64,000 nt of DNA, taken from an uncultured Formosa sp. (GTDB lineage: Bacteria; Bacteroidota; Bacteroidia; Flavobacteriales; Flavobacteriaceae). This document shows, piece after piece, positions 17,945-26,998 of this stretch. The position numbers and the translations under genes are program-made. The stretch covers positions 310,001-374,000 of the forward strand of contig NZ_CANMTH010000001.1 in NCBI RefSeq assembly GCF_947500765.1, read 5' to 3'. Numbering within the stretch: the first letter of the stretch is position 1; every line of letters starts with the position of its first letter. Below the pieces are notes generated by a model. It was not told the DNA's origin and did not search any database. It saw nothing but the letters and a program-made list of their open reading frames with translations.

Positions 17945-19288
17945 ATGAATTGGGAACAATTATTATCTCTTAAACGTTTTGGAGACGTTAATAAACGCTT
18001 AAGAAAGAGTCAAGATGAAACACGTTTAGGTTTTGAGGTTGATTATGATCGTGTTATATTCTCTTCAGAATTTAGAAGTTTACAAGATAAAACACAGGTT
18101 ATACCCATGTCGCAAACAGATTTTGTGCATACGAGACTTACTCATAGTCTCGAGGTTAGTGTTGTAGCGCGGTCTTTAGGACGTAAAATAGGAGAAAAAA
18201 TACTACTTAAATATCCCGAACTTAAATCAGAGCACGGCTATTTGCCAAACGATTTTGGTGCAATTGTTGCGTCTGCAGCATTGGCTCACGATATAGGGAA
18301 CCCTCCTTTTGGACATTCAGGCGAGAAAGCCATTGGCGAGTATTTTAAAACAGGATTAGGGATTAAGTATAAAAATGAAATTACACCTAAGCAATATCAA
18401 GATTTGTGCGATTTTGAAGGTAATGCTAATGGTTTTAAAATATTAACACAGAGTAGGGAAGGTCGTGTAGGCGGATTGCGTTTGTGTTATGCAACCTTGG
18501 GGGCTTTTATAAAATACCCTAAAGAGTCATTGCCTAAAAAACCAACACAACATGTGTCTGATAAAAAGTATGGTTTTTTTCAGAGTGAGAAAGATGCCTT
18601 TTTAGATGTTGCTAAAGAATTAGGTTTAATAGCAGCTGGAGCTGAAGGAGATATTAGTTTTAAAAGACATCCGTTAGCATTTTTGGTAGAAGCGGCCGAC
18701 GATATTTGTTATACCATTATCGACTTTGAAGATGGTATTAATTTAGGTTTAATTGAAGAGGAATTTGCCCTAGAATATTTAATTAAACTGGTTAAAGATG
18801 TTATAGATATTAATAAGTATCATCAATTAACCAATACACAAGACCGGATTAGTTATTTAAGAGCTTTGGCTATAAATACACTAATTAATGAAGCGATTTC
18901 AATTTTTGAGGCTAATGAAACCGCTATATTAAACGGTACCTTTACGGTGTCTTTATTAGACAAAAGTAAATATGAAGCTCAAATAAATGATATTATAAAA
19001 ATTAGTGTCGAAAAAATCTATCAATCTCAAGATGTTTTAGATAAAGAAATTTCAGGTTATGCTGTGATTTCTAAATTATTAGATATTTATATAACAGCAG
19101 TTAATAATGATTATAATGGAAAAGCTTCTAATTATGATAAACTGATTTTAAAGATTCTTCCAAAAACTATCAATTTCAATGCAGACGATTTGTATTTAAG
19201 ATTGTTAAATGTGTGTCATCATGTGTCTTTGTTTTCTGATAGTCAAGCTATTCTGACTTACCGAAAATTTTCAGGACGTTTAGTTTAA
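17945..19288 (+). CDS. dgt: Deoxyguanosinetriphosphate triphosphohydrolase
   Basis: A 447-residue HD-domain enzyme that hydrolyses dGTP (or other dNTPs) to the deoxynucleoside and triphosphate. HD motif residues are visible: H67 in RLTHSLEV, H115-D116 in LAHDIGNPPFGHSG, and a further Asp in EAADDICY. The N-terminus (SEFRSLQDKTQV) is also family-typical. Length fits the bacterial Dgt subgroup. With nrdAB in the same window it would help balance dNTP pools; in some bacteria dGTPases also limit phage replication, which is knowledge of the family rather than evidence here. Monocistronic. Confidence 0.95.
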   Translation: MNWEQLLSLKRFGDVNKRLRKSQDETRLGFEVDYDRVIFSSEFRSLQDKTQVIPMSQTDFVHTRLTHSLEVSVVARSLGRKIGEKILLKYPELKSEHGYLPNDFGAIVASAALAHDIGNPPFGHSGEKAIGEYFKTGLGIKYKNEITPKQYQDLCDFEGNANGFKILTQSREGRVGGLRLCYATLGAFIKYPKESLPKKPTQHVSDKKYGFFQSEKDAFLDVAKELGLIAAGAEGDISFKRHPLAFLVEAADDICYTIIDFEDGINLGLIEEEFALEYLIKLVKDVIDINKYHQLTNTQDRISYLRALAINTLINEAISIFEANETAILNGTFTVSLLDKSKYEAQINDIIKISVEKIYQSQDVLDKEISGYAVISKLLDIYITAVNNDYNGKASNYDKLILKILPKTINFNADDLYLRLLNVCHHVSLFSDSQAILTYRKFSGRLV

Positions 19289-19303
19289 TAATATTGTAAA
19301 TAC

Positions 19304-19333
19304 TTGTTTGTCGTCTAGAAAAAATTATTTTTG
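19304..19333 (+). promoter_or_regulatory. Consensus Bacteroidota promoter before the T9SS propeller protein
   Basis: TTG at 19304-19306, a 19-base spacer, and TATTTTTG at 19326-19333; the ATG follows 20 bases later. Confidence 0.7.
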
Positions 19334-19353
19334 TGTAATACAACCAAATATAT

Positions 19354-22300
19354 ATGAAGAATAAATTACAAATCGCTTTAGGACTTGTGGCTATTGTTGC
19401 AGTGGTTTTTGCTGTTACTAAGTTTAGTGGCGAAACTCAAGTATCTGAAAAGCAAGGATCTAATCCGTTAACTATTGCAGAGCTAAAGGCCTTGCACAAA
19501 AAGAATTTAGAAAATAGCCCGTTTAAAAATACAAAAGGCTTATCTAAAAAAGAACGTGCTCAACAAGGGTTGCCTCCAAAACTGTTTATGGAACGGTTAT
19601 GGGAACTAACTATGAATCCTGCATTAGGAAGACCTACACCAGAAAATTTAGCTGTAATTCAAAAAGAATTATTACAAGAACGTTCAAATAGTTTAGCAAC
19701 AGGGCGTGTACCTGGAGACGATTCTAGTAACAATTGGGTAGAGCGTGGTCCAGATGATATTGGTGGTCGTACTAGAGCACTAATTTTCGACCCTAACGAT
19801 ACTTCTAATGAAACTGTTTTTGCAGGAGGAGTAAGTGGTGGGTTATGGAAAAATACTAACATTTCTAGAGCTTCATCAGTGTGGACAAGCGTAGATATTC
19901 CAGAAAATTTAAATATTAGCTGTATTACTGTAGATCCTAACGATTCTAAAACTATGTATGTTGGAACAGGAGAATCTTATGTTGCAGGAGATGTAAATGG
20001 TAACGGTGTTTGGAAATCTACAGATGGTGGGAACTCTTGGAGCCATATTTTTGGTGGTGCTGAAGGGGAAACCATTTTACAAACAGATTCTGATGTTGTA
20101 GTTAATTCACCTAGTGATATTGCAGATTCTTATATCTCATTGAGTGCTAGTTTCGGTCCATCAAATACAGAAGGTGTTACTAATGATGTGGTGTTGGCAG
20201 ATACAGGAGATGGGGTTTATGAAGCTTGTGATGCATTAACTAATGCTGCAGCTGTTAATGGTAAAATAGCTTTAATATATAGGGGGACTTGTACTTTTGT
20301 AGATAAAGTGCTTAATGCACAAGATGCAGGTGCGGTAGCTGTTATTGTAATAAATAATGTATCAGGAAACCCAATTACTATGGGGGGAGATGATTTAACA
20401 GGTTCTGTATTGATTCCTTCTGTTATGATCTCTCAAGAGAATGGTGCTAAAATTGTTGCCGAATTAAATGCTGGAGAAACAGTTAACGTCACTATTTCTC
20501 CTAATTCTGGAGATTTCTCTGGGCTTTATGTGTTAAAAGGAAATCAGCATGTGAATGATATTATAGTTAGAGATAATAAAGGTGTTTCTGAGGTGTATGT
20601 CGCAGCTGGATCTACATTTTATAGCGATGCAAGTCCAACTACTCTTTTCGGACCAAGTGACTACGGATTATATAAATCTTCTAACGCAGGTGAATCATGG
20701 AGTTTATTAGGAGTACCTTTAACTGCAAGTGGTAATGTTTATGAGCCTAATGATATTGAATTAGGAGCAGACAATACGGTTTGGATGTCTACAAGACAAA
20801 GTTTACTTTATGGTGATGGTGGTGGTGCTATTTTTGCATCTACAGACGGAACTAATTTTGTTAAGAAATATGAGTTTTCAGGAAGTCGTACTCAAATAGC
20901 GGCGTCTACTTCAGATGCAGATAAAATATATGTTTTAGCGGAAGGCACAGAAGTTCCTGTTGTTATGTTTAAAACTACAGATGGATTTGAAACAGTGGCA
21001 GATTTAACTTTACCGGAAGATGCAGATACAGATATGGATGCAGACGATTTTTGTAGAGGTCAAGCTTTCTACGACTTAGTTATAAAAGTAGATCCTACAA
21101 ACGATGAAACTATTTTTGTAGGAGGTATTGATACTTTTACAAGTACAGATGGAGGAAGTGTTTGGACTCAATTAACGCATTGGTATGGCGGGTTCGGATA
21201 TCCGGATATGCATGCAGATCAACATGCTATTGTGTTTGGAACAGACGATACGTCTAAAATGTTATTCGGAAATGATGGTGGTGTGTATTACTCTGCAGCT
21301 AGCGGAACAAAACCTACGTCTAGAAATAACGGATATAATGTAACCCAGTTTTATACTGTTGGGGTTGCTCCAACTGCAGCTATATCGGGAGATTATTTTG
21401 CAGCAGGTGCTCAAGATAACGGAACACCATATTTTGAGAAAGCAACGTCTGGAATTAATTCTTCATCGTTTGACCTTTATGGAGGTGATGGTGCATATAC
21501 TACATTCGATCAAGATGGTACAGATACGTATGTTATTTCAAATTATGTGTATAATAATGCCATTATAAAGTACGATTATAAAACAAAAGTATCTACAACT
21601 ATAAATAGTGAAGAAGATGATATTGGAGAATTTATTAATCCTCAAGTTTTAGATTCAAGATTGAACTATTTATTTTCTAATTATTCATCAGGAACAGATT
21701 ATGCTGTAAAAACGTATAGAACAGTAAGTGATGCTGGGGTTTATTCTGTTAATACTATAAAAAATGATTTAATGGATGCTCCGGCTTTGGCTTTAGCAGT
21801 GTCTCCTTACGATGAAACAAGTACACATAGTATTCTATATATGGGATTAGAAAACGGTAAATTACTAAAAGTAACGAATGCTAGTGCGCCATTATTTCAA
21901 ACGTGGACAGATATTTCTTCAACTCAATTTTTAGGAAGTATTTCAGATATTGAATTTGGAACTTCTACAGAAGAAATTTTTGTAACCTTCCATAATTATG
22001 GTGTAAATAATATTTGGTATACTAATGATGGAGGAACCACTTGGAGTCAGAAAGATGGGGATTTACCAGATATGCCTGTTAAAGCTATCTTACAAAACCC
22101 TTTAAAAACAGAAGAAGTTATTGTGGGTACGGAATTAGGTGTTTGGTATACATCAGACTTTTCTAGTGATTCTCCTACTTGGAAATCTGCTTTTAACGGG
22201 ATGAGTAATGTAAAAGTTATGGATTTAGATCTTAGAGATGATAATACTATTTTTGCAGCAACTTTTGGAAGAGGAATTTTCTCTGGTGAGTTTACAGGAA

Positions 22301-22572
22301 CGGCGTTAAGTGTAGAAGATAATGAGTTAGCTACAGGTATTTCTTTGTATCCAACGGTTTCTACTGGCGAATTTAAAGTTAAATCGAAATCTAATTTAGG
22401 TGAAGTTAATCTTCAAATTTTTAATTTAAGCGGACAATCTGTTTATGTTAAGGATATTAATTTAGATGGAAATACAGCAACAGACATTACTATTAATGTG
22501 GCTTCTGGAGTGTATTTAGCTAAGTTTACAGAAGGTGCAATAACAACAACTAAAAAGTTTATTATTAAATAA
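19354..22572 (+). CDS. T9SS-secreted Vps10/BNR-type propeller protein with inserted PA domain
   Basis: 1072 residues. An N-terminal signal or membrane helix lies at 5-22. Propeller repeats with the BNR/Asp-box pattern recur: WKSTDGGNSWS near 220, YKSSNAGESWS near 440, TSTDGGSVWT, and YTNDGGTTWSQ. Between the first two, residues 277-385 read as a protease-associated (PA) domain (GKIALIYRGTCTFVDKVLNAQ, AVIVINN, IPSVMIS). The last about 80 residues (LYPTVSTGEFKVKS to the final KKFIIK) form a type A T9SS sorting tail, so the protein is exported across the outer membrane. Exact substrate unknown: it may bind or degrade a polymer or peptide, but no catalytic residues are evident. Own promoter and terminator. 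Confidence 0.9.
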   Translation: MKNKLQIALGLVAIVAVVFAVTKFSGETQVSEKQGSNPLTIAELKALHKKNLENSPFKNTKGLSKKERAQQGLPPKLFMERLWELTMNPALGRPTPENLAVIQKELLQERSNSLATGRVPGDDSSNNWVERGPDDIGGRTRALIFDPNDTSNETVFAGGVSGGLWKNTNISRASSVWTSVDIPENLNISCITVDPNDSKTMYVGTGESYVAGDVNGNGVWKSTDGGNSWSHIFGGAEGETILQTDSDVVVNSPSDIADSYISLSASFGPSNTEGVTNDVVLADTGDGVYEACDALTNAAAVNGKIALIYRGTCTFVDKVLNAQDAGAVAVIVINNVSGNPITMGGDDLTGSVLIPSVMISQENGAKIVAELNAGETVNVTISPNSGDFSGLYVLKGNQHVNDIIVRDNKGVSEVYVAAGSTFYSDASPTTLFGPSDYGLYKSSNAGESWSLLGVPLTASGNVYEPNDIELGADNTVWMSTRQSLLYGDGGGAIFASTDGTNFVKKYEFSGSRTQIAASTSDADKIYVLAEGTEVPVVMFKTTDGFETVADLTLPEDADTDMDADDFCRGQAFYDLVIKVDPTNDETIFVGGIDTFTSTDGGSVWTQLTHWYGGFGYPDMHADQHAIVFGTDDTSKMLFGNDGGVYYSAASGTKPTSRNNGYNVTQFYTVGVAPTAAISGDYFAAGAQDNGTPYFEKATSGINSSSFDLYGGDGAYTTFDQDGTDTYVISNYVYNNAIIKYDYKTKVSTTINSEEDDIGEFINPQVLDSRLNYLFSNYSSGTDYAVKTYRTVSDAGVYSVNTIKNDLMDAPALALAVSPYDETSTHSILYMGLENGKLLKVTNASAPLFQTWTDISSTQFLGSISDIEFGTSTEEIFVTFHNYGVNNIWYTNDGGTTWSQKDGDLPDMPVKAILQNPLKTEEVIVGTELGVWYTSDFSSDSPTWKSAFNGMSNVKVMDLDLRDDNTIFAATFGRGIFSGEFTGTALSVEDNELATGISLYPTVSTGEFKVKSKSNLGEVNLQIFNLSGQSVYVKDINLDGNTATDITINVASGVYLAKFTEGAITTTKKFIIK

Positions 22573-22594
22573 GAATAACTTTTTAATATAATTG

Positions 22595-22630
22595 AAAAGA
22601 GTAACGCCAAGCGTTACTCTTTTTTTTTGG
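22595..22630 (+). terminator. Terminator of the T9SS propeller gene
   Basis: AGAGTAACGC/GCGTTACTCT stem with loop CAA, followed by nine or more T; 25 bases after the stop. Confidence 0.9.
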
Positions 22631-22658
22631 TCCTATTATAATGTAAAAATAAGATTGA

Positions 22659-24431
22659 TTAAATGTTTGTTATAAACAATTTAGCTAAAGATTCTGCATC
22701 AAGCCCTAACGATTTTTGAAGTTGTGCTACAGTTCCGTGTTCAATAAATACATCGGGAATACCAAGTATTTCAATAGGTGTATTGTAATTGTGTTTTGCT
22801 GCAAAAGTGATAATTGCACTTCCAAAACCACCTAAAATAGTACCGTCTTCAATAGTAAATACTTTAGAATAGGTGCTTAAAATAGTATGTAGCAGAGTCT
22901 CGTCTAAAGGTTTTATAAAACGCATATTAAATACAGCGATGTTATTTTGTTGGTCAGGAGTTAATATATTTAATGCGTCTTCAATAGTATAAGCCATCGT
23001 ACCAATGCTTAAAACGGCAATTTTACGACCTAGTTTAATTGTTTCTCCTTTTCCTATTTCTAATGTTGAAAAAGGCTGTTTCCAATTCAGTTCTCGACCT
23101 CGACCACGCGGATAACGAATTGCAATGGGGTGTTTTAATCCTAATTGTGCCGTGTACATGATATTGCGTAATTCAATTTCATTTCTAGGAGCAAAAATAA
23201 TAAGGTTTGGAATGCACTGTAAATAGGCTAAATCGAATACGCCCTGATGTGTAGCTCCGTCTTCTCCAACCAATCCAGCACGATCTAAACAAAAAATAAC
23301 TGGTAGATTTTGAAGCGCTACATCATGAATTATCTGATCGTAAGCACGTTGTAAAAACGTAGAATAAATATTACAAAACGGCATAAAACCTTGTGTTGCT
23401 AATCCTGCAGATAGTGTAACGGCATGTTGCTCGGCTATACCAACATCAAAAGCACGTTCAGGGAATTCTTCCATCATATGTTTTAGAGAGCTTCCTGTTG
23501 GCATTGCAGGTGTAATTCCTATAATTTTTTCATTAGTTTTGGCCAATTCAACAATAGTATGTCCAAATACATCTTGAAATTTTGGAGGTAATATGGTAGT
23601 CGACTTTGCGAGTAAATCGCCTGTTTTGGCATTAAATTTACCCGGAGCATGATATTTAACCTGATCTAATTCGGCTTGCTTTAAACCTTTTCCTTTTGTG
23701 GTGATAAGGTGAAGAAACTTAGGTCCGGGAACTGTTTTTAAACGTTCTAACTCTGAAATTACTTTTGGTAAATCGTGACCATCTATTGGACCAGAATAAT
23801 TAAAATTTAAGGCTTCAAAAATATTATCTTGTTTCTGAGTTCCTTTTTTAACGTTGGTTAAATACATTTTTAAAGCACCAACACTTGGATCTATTCCAAT
23901 AGCATTATCATTCAAAATAACAAGTAAATTGGTATCTGTTACGCCCGCATGATTAAGGCCTTCAAAAGCCATTCCGCTGGCAATAGATGCATCTCCAATT
24001 ACCGCAATATGTTGTTTGTTAAAATCGCCTTTAAGTTTAGAGGCAATAGCCATACCTAAAGCTGCAGAAATAGATGTAGATGAATGGCCTACTCCAAAAG
24101 CATCATATTTACTTTCATCACGTTTAGGGAACCCACTTAAACCTCCTAATTGTCTGTTGGTATCGAATAAGGCTTTTCGCTCGGTTAAAATTTTGTGCAC
24201 ATATGCCTGATGGCCAACATCCCAAATTAAAATATCGTTTGGCGTATTAAATACATAATGCAGAGCAATTGTAAGTTCTACTACGCCTAAGCTTGCTCCT
24301 AAATGTCCTTCTTTTGTAGCTACAATCTCAATAATGAAATCGCGTAATTCTTTTGCTAAAAAAGGTAAATGGTCTTTTGCTATTTTGCGAAGATCTTCAG
24401 GGGAATCTATTTCTTGTAGTAATTGTCTCAT
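22659..24431 (-). CDS. dxs: 1-Deoxy-D-xylulose-5-phosphate synthase
   Basis: A 590-residue thiamine-diphosphate enzyme making DXP from pyruvate and glyceraldehyde-3-phosphate, the first step of the MEP isoprenoid pathway. It shows H43 (GHLGASLG), H74 (DVGHQAYVHK), the ThDP-Mg motif starting GDAS at 146 (the first G-D-G/A motif) and ending near N175, and the GIAEQHAV segment with the catalytic Glu. Slightly shorter than E. coli Dxs (620). It feeds the polyprenyl synthetase encoded at 36 kb. Divergent from tadA with only 40 bases between the starts; TACATTTG on the minus strand (24439-24446) lies 7 bases from its ATG. Confidence 0.97.
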   Translation of the reverse strand: MRQLLQEIDSPEDLRKIAKDHLPFLAKELRDFIIEIVATKEGHLGASLGVVELTIALHYVFNTPNDILIWDVGHQAYVHKILTERKALFDTNRQLGGLSGFPKRDESKYDAFGVGHSSTSISAALGMAIASKLKGDFNKQHIAVIGDASIASGMAFEGLNHAGVTDTNLLVILNDNAIGIDPSVGALKMYLTNVKKGTQKQDNIFEALNFNYSGPIDGHDLPKVISELERLKTVPGPKFLHLITTKGKGLKQAELDQVKYHAPGKFNAKTGDLLAKSTTILPPKFQDVFGHTIVELAKTNEKIIGITPAMPTGSSLKHMMEEFPERAFDVGIAEQHAVTLSAGLATQGFMPFCNIYSTFLQRAYDQIIHDVALQNLPVIFCLDRAGLVGEDGATHQGVFDLAYLQCIPNLIIFAPRNEIELRNIMYTAQLGLKHPIAIRYPRGRGRELNWKQPFSTLEIGKGETIKLGRKIAVLSIGTMAYTIEDALNILTPDQQNNIAVFNMRFIKPLDETLLHTILSTYSKVFTIEDGTILGGFGSAIITFAAKHNYNTPIEILGIPDVFIEHGTVAQLQKSLGLDAESLAKLFITNI

Positions 24432-24459
24432 GCGATTACAAATGTACGTTTTGAAATTG

Positions 24460-24467
24460 TATTTTTA
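24460..24467 (+). promoter_or_regulatory. TAnnTTTA element 4 nt before tadA ATG
   Basis: TATTTTTA, one base off the TAnnTTTG consensus, ends 4 bases before the tadA start. With only 40 bases shared with the divergent dxs, both mRNAs must have very short leaders if their promoters lie here. Confidence 0.35.
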
Positions 24468-24471
24468 CATT

Positions 24472-24921
24472 ATGGAAAATATTTTTGATGATACTTATTT
24501 TATGAAGAAGGCTTTACAAGAAGCTGAGGTGGCTTTTGATAAAGGTGAAATTCCCGTAGGAGCCGTAATTGTAATTGATAATAAGATAATTGCTAGAGCG
24601 CATAATTTAACCGAAACCTTGACAGATGTAACGGCACATGCTGAAATGCAGGCTATAACTGCAGCAGCAAATTACCTTGGCGGAAAATATCTTAAAAAAT
24701 GTACGTTATATGTGACTTTAGAGCCTTGCCAAATGTGCGGAGGTGCTTTGTATTGGAGTCAGATTTCTAATATTGTTTATGGTGCTAGAGATGAAAATCG
24801 TGGTTGTATTAATTTGAACACAAAATTACATCCTAAAACCATTGTAAGAGGAGGTGTAATGGCTGAAGAAGCATCGGTGTTAATGAAGCGCTTTTTTGTT
24901 GAAAAACGAAATCTGAATTAA
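24472..24921 (+). CDS. tadA: tRNA-specific adenosine deaminase
   Basis: 149 residues from the ATG at 24472; the upstream in-frame extension would run through dxs and has no family similarity. The zinc-dependent deaminase motif is complete: H56-A-E58 (HAEMQAI), where E58 is the proton shuttle, and P85-C86-x-x-C89 (PCQMCGG). It converts A34 to inosine in tRNA-Arg(ACG). The E/P-rich N-terminus (EIPVGAVIV) is typical. The stop overlaps the stop of the convergent small membrane gene by a few bases. Confidence 0.93.
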   Translation: MENIFDDTYFMKKALQEAEVAFDKGEIPVGAVIVIDNKIIARAHNLTETLTDVTAHAEMQAITAAANYLGGKYLKKCTLYVTLEPCQMCGGALYWSQISNIVYGARDENRGCINLNTKLHPKTIVRGGVMAEEASVLMKRFFVEKRNLN

Positions 24922-25157
24922 AGTTTTCTCTTGTCACCTTCCTTATCTCTCATTTTCTCTAGATTTTCTTTGGTTAGCATGTAGTCTCTAACATCTTTAT
25001 CTTTCCATCTGTAATAAGAAAATAAAGGAAACACAACTAAAAATAGACCAACAACCCCAAATCCAATTAGTTTTTCTGAATATGAGACGTCTATAAAAAA
25101 GCCAGAAAGAATGCTTCCGAATGCGAGAACGGCTAAAATAACAATTAGGTTTTTCAT
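24918..25157 (-). CDS. Small two-TM membrane protein after the ClC gene
   Basis: 79 residues from the ATG at 25157. Two hydrophobic segments (about 3-22 and 30-50) are followed by a charged Lys/Glu-rich tail (YYRWKDKDVRDYML...). I choose this start because it gives a clean membrane helix and follows the ClC stop with one base between (TAA-C-ATG), so it is probably translated by reinitiation. An upstream Met at 25238 would overlap the ClC gene. No family recognised. It overlaps the 3' end of tadA on the other strand. Confidence 0.7.
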   Translation of the reverse strand: MKNLIVILAVLAFGSILSGFFIDVSYSEKLIGFGVVGLFLVVFPLFSYYRWKDKDVRDYMLTKENLEKMRDKEGDKRKL

Positions 25158-25158
25158 G

Positions 25159-26952
25159 TTAACTCGTAAAATTAATAAGCTGACGACGGTAAGCTGTAAG
25201 TAGTTTAGATTTTGAAATGAAACCAATGTATTTTTCATCTCTAACTACTGGAAGGTTCCAAGCGCTTGAGTCTTGAAATTTCTTCATAATATCTTTCATT
25301 CTATCTTTGTTAATATCTATAATTTCTGGAGGTGCCTGCATTACATCTCTTGCTACAACTTCATCATATAATGTTTGGTCAAACATAATTGGTCTAATAT
25401 CATCTAAAAGTATTATTCCTATAATTCTTCCTGATTTTTCACTAATAACAGGAAAAATATTTCGATTAGATTTTACAACGGCTTTGTGTACCAAATCACC
25501 TAAAGTCATATTTGGACTAACCTTTACAAATTTTGTTTCGATTAAATTTTCAATATTCATTAAGGTTAAGACGGCCTGATCTTTATCGTGAGTAATTAAA
25601 TCGCCTTGTCTTGCTAAAGCCATACTATACACAGAATATGGTAAAAAGTATTTAGTTACTGCAAAACAAATCGCAACTGTAATCATTAAAGGAATGAATA
25701 GTTTATAACCACCTGTTAATTCTGCAATTAAAAAAATAGCAGTAAGTGGTGCTTGTAATACCCCTCCTAATACTCCTGCCATGCCAACCAGGGTAAAATT
25801 ACTTTCAGATAAGTGTATTTTAAACACATCTAAAGTATTAACAAATCTAGCAAATCCAAATCCTAATACAGAGCCCATAAATAGGCTAGGAGAGAAAATA
25901 CCTCCAATACCTCCAGCTCCAAAAGTTAAAGATGTTGCGATAACTTTAAATAAAACTAAGCCAATAAGTAAAGCTATAATAGCCCAATTATTAGTAATAT
26001 CTATATGCATAAAGTTGTTGGTTACCACTTCTTGAAAATTGCCAGTAACCATATTGTTTATAACCTCGAATCCTTCACCATAAAGCGGAGGAATAAAAAA
26101 TACAATTATACCTAGACCGGTGCCTCCAATAAGTAAACGTTTTATTGGGGATTTAATGTCGTGAAAAAAATCGTGAAAATAAGCGTATATCTTAGTAAAG
26201 TATATAGATGTGAGTGCTGCTAAAACACCAAAGACTATAAAATATGGTACTTGACTAAGTGTGAATTGATCAACTAATTCAAAAGGTAAAATGGTGTCTG
26301 TTCCGTAAAATAAATAAGATAATAATACCCCAGAAATAGATGATATAAGTAAAGGTAATAATGAGATTAAAGTTAAGTCTAAACTAAAGACTTCAATAGC
26401 AAATACAATAGCGGCAATAGGAGCTTTAAAAATACAAGATATTGCACCAGCTGCAGCGCAACCAATTAATAAGGTACGTGTAGATTGGTTGGTATGAAAT
26501 AATCTAGAAATATTAGAGCTAATAGCCGCTGCGGTAGATACAGTTGGTCCTTCTAGACCCACCGACCCTCCAAAACCAACTGTTAGTGGCGCTGTAAGTA
26601 ATGCGGAAAACATTTGAAACTGTTTCATGATTCCTTTTTTCTTCGCAATTGCACGAAGCGTAGCCGGAATACCATGACCAAATTCTTGTCTAATAACATA
26701 TTTTTTAACTAAATATGTTAGGGTTAAACCTGCAAGAGGGAATAAAAAATAAAATGGGTGATGATAATTACTAACCACTTTAGTCTCCATTAAATGTTGA
26801 ATAAAGTGGGTAGTGTTTTTAAGAATTACTGCACCTAAACCGGCTATTAAGCCAACCACTATGCTTAAAATATATACGAAATTTCTATGTCCAACATGCT
26901 TTGTTTTCCAAAGCAAGAATTTTGTAAGTAAAGATTTTTTTTGTGTTGGCAT
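25159..26952 (-). CDS. ClC-family chloride channel/transporter with CBS domains
   Basis: A 597-residue membrane protein: about 10-12 helices to residue 440, then a pair of CBS domains (about 455-597) that often sense adenine nucleotides. Selectivity motifs are present: GHGIPA (92-97) and GSVGLEGP (129-136) with the gating Glu E134. The position matching the internal proton Glu of E. coli ClcA (E203) appears to be Val in the AIEVF segment, as in many ClC channels, so H+ coupling may differ. It is the first gene of a two-gene unit with the small membrane protein. Confidence 0.92.
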   Translation of the reverse strand: MPTQKKSLLTKFLLWKTKHVGHRNFVYILSIVVGLIAGLGAVILKNTTHFIQHLMETKVVSNYHHPFYFLFPLAGLTLTYLVKKYVIRQEFGHGIPATLRAIAKKKGIMKQFQMFSALLTAPLTVGFGGSVGLEGPTVSTAAAISSNISRLFHTNQSTRTLLIGCAAAGAISCIFKAPIAAIVFAIEVFSLDLTLISLLPLLISSISGVLLSYLFYGTDTILPFELVDQFTLSQVPYFIVFGVLAALTSIYFTKIYAYFHDFFHDIKSPIKRLLIGGTGLGIIVFFIPPLYGEGFEVINNMVTGNFQEVVTNNFMHIDITNNWAIIALLIGLVLFKVIATSLTFGAGGIGGIFSPSLFMGSVLGFGFARFVNTLDVFKIHLSESNFTLVGMAGVLGGVLQAPLTAIFLIAELTGGYKLFIPLMITVAICFAVTKYFLPYSVYSMALARQGDLITHDKDQAVLTLMNIENLIETKFVKVSPNMTLGDLVHKAVVKSNRNIFPVISEKSGRIIGIILLDDIRPIMFDQTLYDEVVARDVMQAPPEIIDINKDRMKDIMKKFQDSSAWNLPVVRDEKYIGFISKSKLLTAYRRQLINFTS

Positions 26953-26962
26953 ATTTAGGTGT

Positions 26963-26990
26963 AAAAATCCCGCAGGAGCGGGATTTTAGA
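26963..26990 (-). terminator. aspS terminator
   Basis: AAAATCCCGC/GCGGGATTTT stem (26964-26973, 26978-26987), loop AGGA, with T-runs on both sides; just after the aspS stop on the minus strand. Confidence 0.85.
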
Positions 26991-26998
26991 TTTTAGTT

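Noticed and set aside
17945..19288. dGTPase as anti-phage defence gene
   Set aside because: Standard Dgt family length and motifs, no neighbouring defence genes; housekeeping role is simpler.
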